Source: Paenibacillus dokdonensis (GTDB lineage Bacteria > Bacillota > Bacilli > Paenibacillales > Paenibacillaceae). From it: a stretch of 64,000 bases of DNA. The position numbers and the translations under genes are program-made. Under the pieces are notes generated by a model. The model searched no databases. It saw nothing but the letters and a program-made list of their open reading frames with translations, and had not been told where the DNA came from. Location: assembly GCF_004916975.1 (NCBI RefSeq), contig NZ_STGQ01000001.1, positions 2,157,939-2,221,938 on the forward strand, given 5' to 3'. Below, one piece after another: positions 8,772 through 19,240 of this stretch. Position 1 is the first letter of the stretch. Each line of letters begins with the position of its first letter.

Positions 8772-11700
8772 CTACAGATTCCAGATACGGTACAGAATCA
8801 CTGCCGCTTCAGCACGGGTGAGCAGATCTTTCGGTGCGATATTACCATTCTTGCCGTTTACAACTCCGTATTTCATCAGAGCAGCCACGCTGCCTTTGGC
8901 GTAACCGGAAATGCTCGCCACATCGGGATAAGCGTCTAAACTAAGGCTGTCTTCACTTTGTTTACTGGCAGCCGCTAACGAACGTGCAGTTAGCACCATC
9001 ATATCTTGACGGGAGATATTACTGTCTGGTTTGAACGTATTGTCCTCATAGCCAGCCGCGATTCCGAGAGAAATGGCGATTGCCAGTTCGTTGCTATAAT
9101 AAGCGGTTGGCTCGACATCACTGAAGGTTGCTTCATTATTGACTGTACCTTTCAATTCAAGGGCTCTGACAAGAAGTAATATAAAGTCGGCTCTCGTGAT
9201 GGATGCTTCTGGTGAAAAGCTGCTCTCGGCCGTTCCTTTGATGATACCGCGGGCTGCCATGGCATCAATGGCTTGTTTGGCCCAAGGAACATTTTGCAGA
9301 TCTCTAAACGTTTTAGATACACAGGCTATAGCAAAAGTACTGAAATGGGTCGTTTGGAAAACAACCGTTCCGGTTGCCGCATCATACCGACCGTTCGGAA
9401 CAGGGATCACGCTGCCTTTACTATCAATGTACCATACTACAATGTGGTCCGGATGGCTAAGCTCTTCCGCTGTCAGCGTGTAAGGGATTGCTACTGTGAT
9501 AGGCGCATTCGGGTTATTCCAGGAAATGATGCTATTGCCTGCTACGATGTTAAGATCGATAACCGGATGGCTGCCGATCCCTTCGCGGGCAACTGCATCC
9601 AATCGGTCCGTGGAGACAGCCCCGATACGGATTGACACCTGCTCAGCGTCTTCTGTCATATTGGACAGCATGTTGCTTGGAATATGAAGGATCGCGTTTT
9701 CTGTCATCAGCACAAGCTCGAAGGGTTCCTGACCTTTCAGACTTTGAGCCGGCAATTGAATTTCATATGATTTTACGTCTTTTTGTTTCGCCACTTCAAT
9801 AATGATTTGTTTCCTGCCATTGATGGTCGGAGCGGCTTGCTCCAACGCCTTTTTCAAGTTGCCGCTGGAAATGGTGCCCACCGCACGACCATTGGAGATT
9901 TTCACTTCCGGTTTGATCGTAATCGCACCATCCCCGCTTCCAGAGTTTCCTGTTGATCGTGCGTTGCTATCAATAACCCTGTCACTACCATTGCTGTTGC
10001 TACTGCCACTATTGCCGCCGCTGTTCCCGTTCCCGTTACCGCCGTTACCATTGCCGGAGCCATTGTCATCCGGCTTTCCGGGTTTGCCGGAGAGGGTTAG
10101 CACGCCGAAAACGGATGGATCCTGATAGCCATTGCCGGTTGTATCATTCCATGCGGCAACGCTTTGGCGTGCACCGTTTTTCGCATCATTAACCTGAGCG
10201 TCGAAGCCTATTTTCATCTGATTTGCCGGTGTAATCGACTTGAATGGAATCTTCACTTCAACCGTGTAGTTTGTTCCCGTAACTTTGGTTGCCGATTCGA
10301 AACCTTCTGCGATGCTGGCAGGGTTGAATGAAGTCTCGTTGTCAAAGTTTATTCTGTACTGCCCATCGTCATCTTGATAGAACGTTGTTTTCGCGTTGTT
10401 TTCGTCCATAAAGATTTCAACGGAATCTTGTTCCCAGACATTTTCGCTTGATTTGTCAAGCTGAACATCGCTAACTTGGATTAATACATACAGATTTTGG
10501 TCATCCCAGAGCGCTTTCGCCACTCCGGTTGCACCTTGCCATGCCATCTGATAACGGTTCATCGGCATAGCTGGAGCTTGGCTCCAAATCTCATCAATCG
10601 TTCCGTCAATAATAGGAGTACCATACATAACGGTGGATTGGTTGGCATTTCCCGACTCTGGAGGATGCTCTTCCATAAATTTATCCGGATCAATGACGCC
10701 ATAGTAAGCCGGTTTGGCTTGCAGGCTTTTATCAAATAACAACGGATTGGAGGAGGCCCGCCAGCTCGTGTTATCATCCATTCCCCAGAAGGTAATGCGG
10801 CTGATGTTTGCGGCATGTTCCTTGAAGATATTCATCAATTGGGCGTACACATAACCCTGAGCATTGGCAAGCTTCTCAGTGATCTGGTAGTTGCTACCAG
10901 CTTGGATATCAAGCTCGCTGATGCTGACTTCCACTCCTAAGGAAATAAACTTCTCTAGAGACAGCTTCACATTTTCAGGGTTCGTGTTGACATTGTAATG
11001 CCCTTGCATGCCCACACCGTCGATCAGCCGTTTGCCATGGTGTGTCAGAGCGTATTTATCATTGATTTCTTTAACCATATTGTAAATGGCCTGGGCTTTA
11101 TTCTGGTTATCTTCGTTGTAATCATTGTAATAAAGCTTGATATCCCAATCGGGATGATCGTCAAGCACCTCTCTTGCAGCGAGGAACGCTTGTTCTACAT
11201 AGTCTGGACCGATGGCATTATACCAGGGGGATTGGCGCAATGACATTTTCAAATCAGCCGGATTCAGCGGATTATCGCTCATCGCTTCATTGACGACATC
11301 CCAGGAAATCACCTTGTTGCCGAAGTGCTCCATGACGGTTTGAATATGGGTCCGCAAGTTTTCCAGGGCTTCTTCACGGCTCAATGAAACGGTGTTTCCT
11401 TGTGAATTCTGAGTCGTATTCATCCAGGCGGGAGACTGCTGATGCCATACCAGCACATGCCCATGCATCTGCATGCCTTCCGATAGAACTTTCTCAACCA
11501 TGGCATCCGCTGCGGTATAAGTAAAGCTGCCTTTTGTCGGCTGCAGGGCATCCGGCTTCATGGCGTTGCCTGCCGTGGCGACGTTGTGGTGCATCTTCAA
11601 AAGCTCAAGCCGAACGCCCTCCAGATCCTCCGCCGAGATGGCGTTTCCGATCAGGAAATCGTTTTGATAAGCTTTTTTGATGGGAGTCAAATCCTTCTGA

Positions 11701-12782
11701 ATTTCGATTGGGCCCGAGCTTGTTTTTTCAAATCTGATATCATCGATAAAAAAGGAGGCGGTCGCATGATTTGAACTTTCCACATAGACGGTTAAATATT
11801 CGTCGCCCGCGCTGTTATATCGGTAGGTTCCCTCAAACTGAACCCAACCATCGCTGGTACTGAGTGTTTTGGGAGCAAGTGCTACATAATTAGCGCTGCT
11901 TCCAGTGCCAACTTGGGTAGATAACTGGATTTGCGAGCTTGCGGGATCAGTCAGTTTGACCCACGCCGAAATCTTATACTCGCTGCCTATGTCTACGTAT
12001 TTCTCCACGCGCAATGACGGTCCATGCCATGTGGCTGTTCTTCCTTCTACTTTTAAAGCGTATGAACCTTCAGCGGTATGATTGGCTTCATTGGTGACGG
12101 TCAACGTTTCCTTGCCTGATCTGCCTTCAAAGCCGCCATTCGTTTGATCCTCAAAGTTGATCCCGGTGAAAGGTAAGGCTGGGTCTCTAGGGGTTTCTTC
12201 ACCACCGTCACCACCCGAAGCTGCTTTTTCGGTGATGAGGATGTCTCCGATGTAGAAGGGAACAGGGGCACCTTTACCATTTGAATTGATCCGTAGAGCC
12301 TTATCCTTGTTTGTATCTACGATGAATTCTTTCGTCAGCGTGACGGCTTTGCCGGCTTCATAATCCGTTTCCGCATAATTTTCATAGCTATCCACGGTTT
12401 GAAGCGCAGCTTTGGCGGTGTTTGGCACAATCTCATTAGCGTCAACATAAACGGATACGAGTGCCGTATAAGTTTTGCCGTTTTCCAGCCCGATGTCGGC
12501 AAATTTGAAGTCAGCGGCGTCCCAGTTGTTTAATCTGTTACTTACATATAAAGCCTTGCCATCCTCATTGCCTGCAAAAACCTTATCGGAGACCTGCGTC
12601 AGGCTGGCACTGCCCGATTGAATGGCTTTACCAATCCCGTCAGAAAAGGTTTCGTGGTAAACCGTTACCGGTTCTTCCAGCTGCGTAGTATCAGCTTGTA
12701 TATTCGAAGTAAACCAGCCTGATGGAATAAGCAAAGCCGCTACGATTAAGATGGACATGACTTGTTTGATCCATTTACTCAT
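8772..12782 (-). CDS. SLH-anchored multimodular GH10 endo-beta-1,4-xylanase
   Basis: The 1336-residue exported enzyme begins with a signal peptide (about 1-31). Two CBM22-like modules follow (about 42-190 and 206-355), then a GH10 barrel (about 365-705) with acid/base E499 in WDVVNEAM and nucleophile E623 in [13 protein letters not shown]9 module spans about 715-897, followed by a Gly/Asn/Ser linker (about 898-950), an uncharacterised region (about 950-1150) and three SLH repeats (about 1155-1336) that bind pyruvylated cell-wall polymer. The layout matches surface xylanases of Paenibacillus and Thermoanaerobacterium type. GGGGGAG precedes ATG 12782. A cre-like site overlaps the leader. Expected role: surface degradation of xylan. 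Confidence 0.93.
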   Translation of the reverse strand: MSKWIKQVMSILIVAALLIPSGWFTSNIQADTTQLEEPVTVYHETFSDGIGKAIQSGSASLTQVSDKVFAGNEDGKALYVSNRLNNWDAADFKFADIGLENGKTYTALVSVYVDANEIVPNTAKAALQTVDSYENYAETDYEAGKAVTLTKEFIVDTNKDKALRINSNGKGAPVPFYIGDILITEKAASGGDGGEETPRDPALPFTGINFEDQTNGGFEGRSGKETLTVTNEANHTAEGSYALKVEGRTATWHGPSLRVEKYVDIGSEYKISAWVKLTDPASSQIQLSTQVGTGSSANYVALAPKTLSTSDGWVQFEGTYRYNSAGDEYLTVYVESSNHATASFFIDDIRFEKTSSGPIEIQKDLTPIKKAYQNDFLIGNAISAEDLEGVRLELLKMHHNVATAGNAMKPDALQPTKGSFTYTAADAMVEKVLSEGMQMHGHVLVWHQQSPAWMNTTQNSQGNTVSLSREEALENLRTHIQTVMEHFGNKVISWDVVNEAMSDNPLNPADLKMSLRQSPWYNAIGPDYVEQAFLAAREVLDDHPDWDIKLYYNDYNEDNQNKAQAIYNMVKEINDKYALTHHGKRLIDGVGMQGHYNVNTNPENVKLSLEKFISLGVEVSISELDIQAGSNYQITEKLANAQGYVYAQLMNIFKEHAANISRITFWGMDDNTSWRASSNPLLFDKSLQAKPAYYGVIDPDKFMEEHPPESGNANQSTVMYGTPIIDGTIDEIWSQAPAMPMNRYQMAWQGATGVAKALWDDQNLYVLIQVSDVQLDKSSENVWEQDSVEIFMDENNAKTTFYQDDDGQYRINFDNETSFNPASIAEGFESATKVTGTNYTVEVKIPFKSITPANQMKIGFDAQVNDAKNGARQSVAAWNDTTGNGYQDPSVFGVLTLSGKPGKPDDNGSGNGNGGNGNGNSGGNSGSSNSNGSDRVIDSNARSTGNSGSGDGAITIKPEVKISNGRAVGTISSGNLKKALEQAAPTINGRKQIIIEVAKQKDVKSYEIQLPAQSLKGQEPFELVLMTENAILHIPSNMLSNMTEDAEQVSIRIGAVSTDRLDAVAREGIGSHPVIDLNIVAGNSIISWNNPNAPITVAIPYTLTAEELSHPDHIVVWYIDSKGSVIPVPNGRYDAATGTVVFQTTHFSTFAIACVSKTFRDLQNVPWAKQAIDAMAARGIIKGTAESSFSPEASITRADFILLLVRALELKGTVNNEATFSDVEPTAYYSNELAIAISLGIAAGYEDNTFKPDSNISRQDMMVLTARSLAAASKQSEDSLSLDAYPDVASISGYAKGSVAALMKYGVVNGKNGNIAPKDLLTRAEAAVILYRIWNL

Positions 12783-12809
12783 TCAATGCACTCCCCCTAA
12801 TCATTCGAT

Positions 12810-12823
12810 ATTAAGCGCTTACA
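12810..12823 (-). promoter_or_regulatory. Catabolite-responsive element (cre-like) upstream of the xylanase
   Basis: On the minus strand the site reads TGTAAGCGCTTAAT, matching the CcpA consensus TGWAARCGYTWWCA except for the last two bases. It lies 28-41 bp before the xylanase ATG, where bound CcpA would block transcription when preferred sugars are present. Confidence 0.65.
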
Positions 12824-13098
12824 TTCAATGATCCATTTCTCCTTTCCCGCCAAATGATACCATTCAATAAGAAAGCATGTCTTACTCAAAATTAAAGAAT
12901 ATACCGTACTTATTACATATAAATTTAGAGTTTAGACGAAGTTTAGCAGAAGGATTTTACATGGGATAAGAAGGGTAGTTTCTTATTGGAATGTAATACA
13001 GCAGCAATTGAGCTAGCCATTAGGTCTAGCGACGGTTTACTATGCCCGTATCGGAGCAGGGTGGAGCCGAATTTTCTAAGTTGGCGTTTTCAATATGA
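12824..13098. other. Gene-free region upstream of the xylanase
   Basis: AT-rich, with no open frame that has a ribosome binding site. It must contain the xylanase promoter, but I cannot assign the -35 and -10 boxes with confidence. Confidence 0.4.
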
Positions 13099-13152
13099 TA
13101 TAAAAGAAATAACGCATCGAATCTGTTGACTCGATGCGTTATTTCTTTTATA
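13099..13152 (-). terminator. Terminator overlapping the cupin stop codon
   Basis: A perfect 22-bp stem (13099-13120 with 13131-13152) with a 10-nt loop; the A/T-rich outer arms give a U-run in either direction. The cupin stop codon (13148-13150) lies inside the stem. Confidence 0.85.
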
Positions 13153-13543
13153 ACTTTTTATACGTTGCATCATCGACAGGTTCTAACCAATCCGTTTCTC
13201 CCGGTGTCATGGCTAAGTGCACAAACCAACTGTCTTTCGTCGCACCATGCCAATGTTTGACATGCGGCGCAATATTTACAACATCCCCCATTTTGAGTAA
13301 TTGAGCAGGTTTTCCTTCCTCTTGATACCAACCCTCACCGCCTGTTACCAATAAAACTTGCCCGATTTTATGCGTGTGCCAGTTATTGCGTGCTCCCGGA
13401 GCAAAGGTTACATTCCCGATCGCTGTATTGAGCGGCTTCGGATCGGTAAATACCATTTGTAAGTACGCATCCCCGATAAAGTTGTTTTCAACTTTTTTGC
13501 CGAGTGGAAAGATGGTGCTGTTGCTTAAATCTGCATGTGCCAT
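13148..13543 (-). CDS. Cupin-domain protein
   Basis: The 131-residue single-domain cupin shows both motifs: GARNNWHTHKIGQVLLVTGGEG (metal ligands in HTH) and VNIAPHVKHWHGA. It probably binds a divalent metal and acts on, or protects from, small reactive compounds. It follows the CMD-family gene by 20 bp on the same strand; this cupin/CMD pair near MerR and aldo/keto reductase genes is a recurrent arrangement. Read from ATG 13543 with CAGGAA upstream. Confidence 0.88.
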   Translation of the reverse strand: MAHADLSNSTIFPLGKKVENNFIGDAYLQMVFTDPKPLNTAIGNVTFAPGARNNWHTHKIGQVLLVTGGEGWYQEEGKPAQLLKMGDVVNIAPHVKHWHGATKDSWFVHLAMTPGETDWLEPVDDATYKKL

Positions 13544-13563
13544 ATATTAATTCCTGCTTCCTG

Positions 13564-13884
13564 TTAATTTTTATAGATTTCTTTAGCGATGTTAAATGCT
13601 GACCAAGCCTTGGGCCAACCTGCATAGAATGAAAGATGAGTGATGATTTCTGCAATTTCATCTTTGGTGATCCCGTTATCCTTCGCTTTTTGAAGATGAG
13701 GCGTTAATTGCTCGTAATTTCCTCCAGCGATTAATGCAGAGACGGTAATCATGCTGCGATCCCGGGGAGATAATTCTTGCTCTCTTGACCATACTTCACC
13801 GAATAAGACATCATCGTTAAGTTCAGCAAATTTAGGCGCGAATTCTCCCAATAAATCTCGTCCCGCAGTTTGTTTTTTTGCCAT
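13564..13884 (-). CDS. Carboxymuconolactone decarboxylase (CMD) family protein
   Basis: The 106-residue protein (MAKKQTAGRDLLGEFAPKF...) is a CMD/AhpD-like helical domain, with RDRSMITVSALIAGGNYEQL and EIAEIITHLSFYAGWPKAW. The CxxC of true AhpD is absent, so it is a CMD-type rather than a peroxidase-reductant form. GGAGGGA lies before ATG 13884; two in-frame ATGs further upstream are too close to that site. It is the first gene of the cupin operon, driven by the MerR-type promoter at 13928-13958. Confidence 0.85.
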   Translation of the reverse strand: MAKKQTAGRDLLGEFAPKFAELNDDVLFGEVWSREQELSPRDRSMITVSALIAGGNYEQLTPHLQKAKDNGITKDEIAEIITHLSFYAGWPKAWSAFNIAKEIYKN

Positions 13885-13927
13885 AGAAGTCATTCCCTCC
13901 ATTCAATTTTGATGTGTTACAGGGTCA

Positions 13928-13958
13928 AGTATAGACCTTAAAGTAAACTTTAATGCAA
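13928..13958 (-). promoter_or_regulatory. MerR-type promoter of the CMD/cupin operon
   Basis: On the minus strand TTGCAT (13953-13958) and TATACT (13928-13933) are 19 bp apart, the over-long spacing typical of MerR-activated promoters. The spacer holds the dyad TTAAAG-N4-CTTTAA (13938-13953). Confidence 0.75.
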
Positions 13959-14008
13959 GACATAAAAAATCGAAAAATAAAAATGCATCTTGGGAATTGG
14001 TTTTTCGC

Positions 14009-14039
14009 TTGACTTAAAGTTGACTTTAAGTTGTAGAAT
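14009..14039 (+). promoter_or_regulatory. MerR-type promoter of merR and the aldo/keto reductase gene
   Basis: TTGACT (14009-14014) and TAGAAT (14034-14039) are 19 bp apart. The perfect dyad ACTTAAAG-TTGA-CTTTAAGT (14012-14031) fills the spacer and has the same core as the divergent promoter 55 bp away. Confidence 0.8.
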
Positions 14040-14116
14040 TATCTGTATCAATCATCAAGGCAAAATTCGCCGTTCGGGCCATTATGGAAGGGCTGCGTGG
14101 AGACCCCTGTTTGGTT

Positions 14117-14178
14117 TTATATTCATAAAAGTAATACATTCGCTTCGAGACAGGATTAAGTGTATCGTATGAATATAA
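14117..14178 (+). repeat. 11-bp inverted repeat in the merR leader
   Basis: TTATATTCATA (14117-14127) is the exact reverse complement of TATGAATATAA (14168-14178), 40 bp apart. In the merR mRNA it would form a hairpin ending about 30 nt before the start codon. Confidence 0.45.
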
Positions 14179-14208
14179 ACACATACACATAAAACGAGGT
14201 GGCGAAGC

Positions 14209-14628
14209 ATGAATTATCCTATTGGAGAATTTGCCAATATCGTCGGTGTAAATAAGAGTACGCTCCGATACTATGAATCGGAAGGGCTGCTCACGCCTCA
14301 CCGAAATGAAAATAATTTACGCGAATATAACGAACATGATATTGGCTGGTTTCAATTTTTGCTCCATTTGAAAAATACCGGCATGTCTATGACAGAACTA
14401 AAACAATATACCAAGTGGCGGGCCATGGGTGATGAAACGATTCCGGATAGGCTGAAATTACTTGAACAGCGTAAGCATTTCGTCGAACAGGAGATTCAAG
14501 CTTTACAGCAAAACCTGGATATTTTGAATCGAAAGATGGTATTTTACAATGATCAAATGAAGGGTAACAAATACGATTTCGTCCTTTATCCCAAAAACAA
14601 TATACGATTCGAAAGCGAGGAATCATGA
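14209..14628 (+). CDS. MerR-family transcriptional regulator
   Basis: The 139-residue protein has the N-terminal winged HTH (YPIGEFANIVGVNKSTLRYYESEGLL), the second wing helix (REYNEHDIGWFQFLLHLKNTGMS), and a dimerisation coiled coil at about 75-118. The C-terminus lacks Cys metal ligands, so it senses something other than the classical metals. GAGGTGG precedes ATG 14209. It lies between two promoters with MerR dyads and ends 1 bp before the reductase ATG, so it most likely controls both arms of this locus. Confidence 0.9.
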   Translation: MNYPIGEFANIVGVNKSTLRYYESEGLLTPHRNENNLREYNEHDIGWFQFLLHLKNTGMSMTELKQYTKWRAMGDETIPDRLKLLEQRKHFVEQEIQALQQNLDILNRKMVFYNDQMKGNKYDFVLYPKNNIRFESEES

Positions 14629-14629
14629 G

Positions 14630-15610
14630 ATGGAGTATGTGAAACTTGGTAATACAGGCTTGGATGTATCTCGCCTTTGTTTAGGCTGTATGGGTTTTGG
14701 CGTGGCAGACCGGTGGATTCACCCATGGGTTCTCGATGAAGATCGCAGTCGTTCCATTATAAAAAATGCACTGGAGAGGGGCATCAATTTCTTTGATACG
14801 GCCAATGTATATTCTGACGGAACCAGCGAAGAAATTGTAGGAAGAGCGTTAAAGGATTATGCCAACCGTGATGAAATTGTCCTCGCGACGAAAGTTCATT
14901 TCCGTATGCATCCAGGTCCTAATGGCGCCGGACTTTCCCGCAAAGCCATCATGAGTGAAATCGATAAAAGTCTGAAGAGATTGGGAACCGATTATGTGGA
15001 TCTGTATCAGATTCACCGGTGGGATTACAATACACCAATCGAAGAGACGATGGAAGCTTTGCATGATGTGGTAAAAGCGGGTAAAGCAAGATACATAGGC
15101 GCTTCTGCCATGTACGCGTGGCAATTCCTGAAAGCACTGCATGTAGCTGAGAAGAACGGCTGGACCCGTTTTATATCTATGCAGAACCATCTAAACCTCA
15201 TCTATCGTGAAGAGGAGAGGGAAATGCTTCCTCTTTGTAGAGAAGAAAAAATTGGAGTCATTCCATATAGCCCGCTAGCTTCAGGAAGATTAACGCGTGA
15301 TTGGGCAGAAACAACGCATCGTTCCGAAACCGACCAAGTTCAGAAATCAAAGTATGATGCTACAGCGAATGCCGATCGACTAGTTGTGGAACAGGTAGCG
15401 GACATCGCAGAGAAGCGGGGCGTTCCTCGTGTTCAAATCGCACTAGCCTGGCTGCTGCAGAAAAATCCGGTAACAGCTCCCATCATCGGTGCAACAAAAA
15501 TATCCCATCTTGAAGATGCGGCGGCTGCTCTTTCGATTCAATTGACTGTAGAAGAGATCAGGTCTTTAGAAGCGCCGTATGTTCCTCATCCGATTATAGG
15601 ATTTGAGTAA
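14630..15610 (+). CDS. Aldo/keto reductase
   Basis: The 326-residue (alpha/beta)8 NADPH-dependent reductase shows the catalytic pair D56 and Y61 in FFDTANVYSDG, a following lysine (VLATKVHF) and histidine (YQIHRWDY), and the C-terminal cofactor segment (PIIGATKISHLEDA). It starts 1 bp after the merR stop, so translation is coupled. It likely reduces aldehydes or quinones sensed through the MerR protein; the substrate is unknown. Confidence 0.9.
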   Translation: MEYVKLGNTGLDVSRLCLGCMGFGVADRWIHPWVLDEDRSRSIIKNALERGINFFDTANVYSDGTSEEIVGRALKDYANRDEIVLATKVHFRMHPGPNGAGLSRKAIMSEIDKSLKRLGTDYVDLYQIHRWDYNTPIEETMEALHDVVKAGKARYIGASAMYAWQFLKALHVAEKNGWTRFISMQNHLNLIYREEEREMLPLCREEKIGVIPYSPLASGRLTRDWAETTHRSETDQVQKSKYDATANADRLVVEQVADIAEKRGVPRVQIALAWLLQKNPVTAPIIGATKISHLEDAAAALSIQLTVEEIRSLEAPYVPHPIIGFE

Positions 15611-15623
15611 TTAAAGAGAAGGA

Positions 15624-15654
15624 GTCGATTTCCTACAAAGGGAATCGGCTTTTT
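15624..15654 (+). terminator. Terminator after the first aldo/keto reductase
   Basis: A 10-bp stem (15624-15633 with 15640-15649, loop TACAAA), with two G-U pairs, followed by TTTTTC. Confidence 0.8.
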
Positions 15655-15880
15655 CTTTTAAATCGGGCGTATTTGGTACTATATCTTTTCAGTATTAATG
15701 ACCATGAGAGGATCAGGCAATCATTTAAGACGAATGAGATATCAGTTATGTGTTATCCCGCTGCATAATAAGAGTGCGCCCTCAATCATAAACAGCCGGG
15801 TGATCCAGCAGAGCTTGCAAGGCAATCATGGCGTAATATCTCTGCTGATCAGATTTTAAATAAGAATTTAGAAAGGATGA

Positions 15881-16876
<996 letters not shown>

Positions 16877-16908
16877 ACAGAATAATGATCGGTATTATAA
16901 TTCCTTAT

Positions 16909-16941
16909 GCTGCTCCATTTTTTTATGGGGCAGCTTTTTTT
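16909..16941 (+). terminator. Terminator after the second aldo/keto reductase
   Basis: A 10-bp stem (16909-16918 with 16925-16934) with a T6 loop, followed by seven T residues. Confidence 0.85.
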
Positions 16942-17105
16942 CAACTCGAAAATTCGTTTCGTGCCCGCACATCGCCATGCAGCAGCAACTTCCATAGACA
17001 AAAATACGTTTAACCTAATAATGAATGAAAAATGTATGTGTCAAAGCAGATCGGCTGCCGGTGCAGGGGATCCATTGGAATCCCTAAAACGAGGAGGATT
17101 GAATC

Positions 17106-17549
17106 ATGGCAAAGAATCATAAATATTCTTACCGTATTATTTTTACTATAATTGCAGTTGCCGTTGTGTTTGGGCTAGCGATCGTTTTTTTGCCTAAAAG
17201 CTCTTCAACGAACGACAAATTTTTAATCCCCGAAGGTTATGAAGGCGATATCCAAGTGAATTATAACGTTGCAGGTGCTCCAAAGCTTGAAAAGGAAGGA
17301 GAATTTGATGTGATTCCACTTCGCGCCGATGGAACCTACGATACTTCGACACCGGATATGGAATACGGATTGGTAACCGACCAATATTATTATGTGGATC
17401 AGGACGGACGAAGAACGCCTATTGATCACAGTTGTATTCATGTTAAAGGAAACGGCACGTCGGAGGTTGGTTCGATCATTACAAAACATCAGTATCTGAA
17501 AGTCACACGGACGAAGTGTGGTGAACAATTTCAATCTTGGGGAACGTGA
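17106..17549 (+). CDS. Membrane-anchored DUF6843-like protein
   Basis: The 147-residue protein has a single N-terminal hydrophobic helix (about 11-32, uncleaved anchor or signal) and an exported domain starting FLIPEGYEGDIQVNYN, the pattern of the small DUF6843-like family in Bacillales. Function is unknown. GAGGAGG precedes ATG 17106. It is followed by the nucleotidyltransferase gene after 20 bp, but the two need not share a function. Confidence 0.7.
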   Translation: MAKNHKYSYRIIFTIIAVAVVFGLAIVFLPKSSSTNDKFLIPEGYEGDIQVNYNVAGAPKLEKEGEFDVIPLRADGTYDTSTPDMEYGLVTDQYYYVDQDGRRTPIDHSCIHVKGNGTSEVGSIITKHQYLKVTRTKCGEQFQSWGT

Positions 17550-17569
17550 TGAACGGAAGGAGGATGTTT

Positions 17570-18400
17570 ATGAAAGTACAACATACGATTAGCAGGATTG
17601 TTGACAGCCTAAAGCCAATAAATGGTGTGAAAGCTTTGGTCCTTGGCGGATCAAGAGCCAGAGGAAGTCATAATATCCATTCAGATATTGATATTGGCAT
17701 ATATTACGATTCCGGTATTGGATTAGATATTTCCGGGATTCAACAAGTCGCCACAATCATAGATGATGCTGGTCGAGATAACTTAGTTACGCCAATCGAT
17801 GGATGGGGACCATGGATTAACGGCGGTGGCTGGCTGAGTGTTAATCATTATCCTGTCGATATTCTATATCGTGATCTCAATAAAGTTTCAACAGTCATGG
17901 AGCAGTGTCTTTCAGGAGAAATTACAATTGACTATCAACCTGGGCATCCGCATGGATTTATCAACTCGATTTATTTTTCGGAGATAGCATTGTCCAAAGT
18001 GTTATGGGATCCTTCCGGTATCATTGGAGAATTGAAAACTAGAACGATTCCATATCCGCCTGAGTTAAAAAAAGCAATAATTGAAAAGTTTTTTTGGGAG
18101 GCTACTTTTGCACTTGATACAGGAAGAAAAGGTATTCATAAAACAGATGTAGCGTATATTGCAGGATGCTGTTTTCGATCTTTATCTTGCTTGAATCAGG
18201 TTTTGTACGCACTAAATGAATGTTACTGGATGAATGAAAAGGGGGCTGTTGCCATTGCCGATTCATTTAACGTGGCTCCCAGGCAGTACAGCAATAAAGT
18301 AAATGCTATACTAGGCTTAGTGACTAATGACCGGAATAATTTGGAAAGGTCTTTAAGTCTGCTGCGTGATCTGATTCTCGAAACAGAGAGCCTTATATAA
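17570..18400 (+). CDS. MNT-type nucleotidyltransferase
   Basis: The 277-residue protein has the polymerase-beta-like nucleotidyltransferase core LVLGGSRARGSHNIHSDIDI (about residues 25-45: GGSxARG and DxD). The rest is helical, as in aminoglycoside-type adenylyltransferases with DUF4037-like tails. It likely transfers AMP from ATP to a small molecule; the substrate is not known. ATG 17570 (MKVQHT) is chosen for its 6-7 nt spacing from GGAAGGAGGA; two in-frame upstream starts are worse. Confidence 0.75.
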   Translation: MKVQHTISRIVDSLKPINGVKALVLGGSRARGSHNIHSDIDIGIYYDSGIGLDISGIQQVATIIDDAGRDNLVTPIDGWGPWINGGGWLSVNHYPVDILYRDLNKVSTVMEQCLSGEITIDYQPGHPHGFINSIYFSEIALSKVLWDPSGIIGELKTRTIPYPPELKKAIIEKFFWEATFALDTGRKGIHKTDVAYIAGCCFRSLSCLNQVLYALNECYWMNEKGAVAIADSFNVAPRQYSNKVNAILGLVTNDRNNLERSLSLLRDLILETESLI

Positions 18401-18444
18401 TACGGAACTTAATGTCGAGAGACAAGAGCATATACGCTTAAAAG

Positions 18445-18467
18445 TTCGCGGAAATCGCGGATTTTTT
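18445..18467 (+). terminator. Weak terminator
   Basis: A 6-bp stem (18445-18450 with 18456-18461) with loop GAAAT, followed by TTTTTT. Confidence 0.55.
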
Positions 18468-18577
18468 ATTTTATGGACATGATGCTTATCCTCGGCATGC
18501 GACAAGAGCCGAGATACATAACTAAGGAGCCTAAGAACTTTTAATAGATAAACAATGCAATGTATGGAGGATTAATG

Positions 18578-19237
18578 ATGGCAAACATATTGGTAGTTGA
18601 AGATGAAAAACCGATTAGCGACTTGATTACAATGAATTTAAAGCTTGTGGGGCATCAGTTTTTTAAAGCTTTCAATGGGATGGAGATGCAGGTAATTCTG
18701 GAACAGGAGAAGGTTGATCTCATTTTGCTCGACGTTATGCTGCCCGGTTTGGACGGTTTTGAGCTCATGAGACGCAATCGGCATTTAAATGTTCCGGTTA
18801 TTTTTATTACCGCTAAAGATTCATTATATGACCGCATTACAGGGTTTGAACTCGGCGCGGATGATTATATTATTAAACCTTTTGAAATTTTAGAACTGCT
18901 TGCACGCATAAATGTGGTTTTACGTCGAAACGTACAGGAACATGACGGATTTATTGCCGAAGGTGTTGATGTCCGTTTGGCGGCACGTAAGATTTACAAG
19001 GACGGACAACTTGTCGACTTGACTGCAAGAGAGTTTGAACTGTTGGAGGTTTTGATTCAGAACAGAAATATCGCGTTGTCCAGGGACAAGCTGTTGGAGC
19101 TTGCCTGGGGATATGAATTTGAAGGCGATACCCGCACCGTGGACGTACATATCAGGCAGCTTCGCAAAAAACTAGGTTGGGAAGAACGCATAAAAACGAT
19201 TTGTAAGCTTGGTTACCGTCTGGAATCGGAGGGATGA
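18578..19237 (+). CDS. OmpR-family response regulator
   Basis: The receiver has acidic residues E8, D9, phosphoacceptor D52 (LILLDVMLPGLDGF), and the conserved lysine in IIKPFE. A winged-helix DNA-binding domain spans about 125-219 (REFELLEVLIQNRN, TRTVDVHIRQLRKKLG). ATG 18578 is taken because GGAGG (18566-18570) gives 7-nt spacing; ATG 18575 is also possible. It is 3 bp from the kinase gene, its cognate partner. Confidence 0.92.
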   Translation: MANILVVEDEKPISDLITMNLKLVGHQFFKAFNGMEMQVILEQEKVDLILLDVMLPGLDGFELMRRNRHLNVPVIFITAKDSLYDRITGFELGADDYIIKPFEILELLARINVVLRRNVQEHDGFIAEGVDVRLAARKIYKDGQLVDLTAREFELLEVLIQNRNIALSRDKLLELAWGYEFEGDTRTVDVHIRQLRKKLGWEERIKTICKLGYRLESEG

Positions 19238-19240
19238 GGC

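Noticed and set aside
15784..15864. Open stretch with QPGDPAELA, a motif common near the C-terminus of short-chain dehydrogenases.
   Set aside because: Only about nine residues match, with stops before and no catalytic motifs; too short to call even a relic with confidence.
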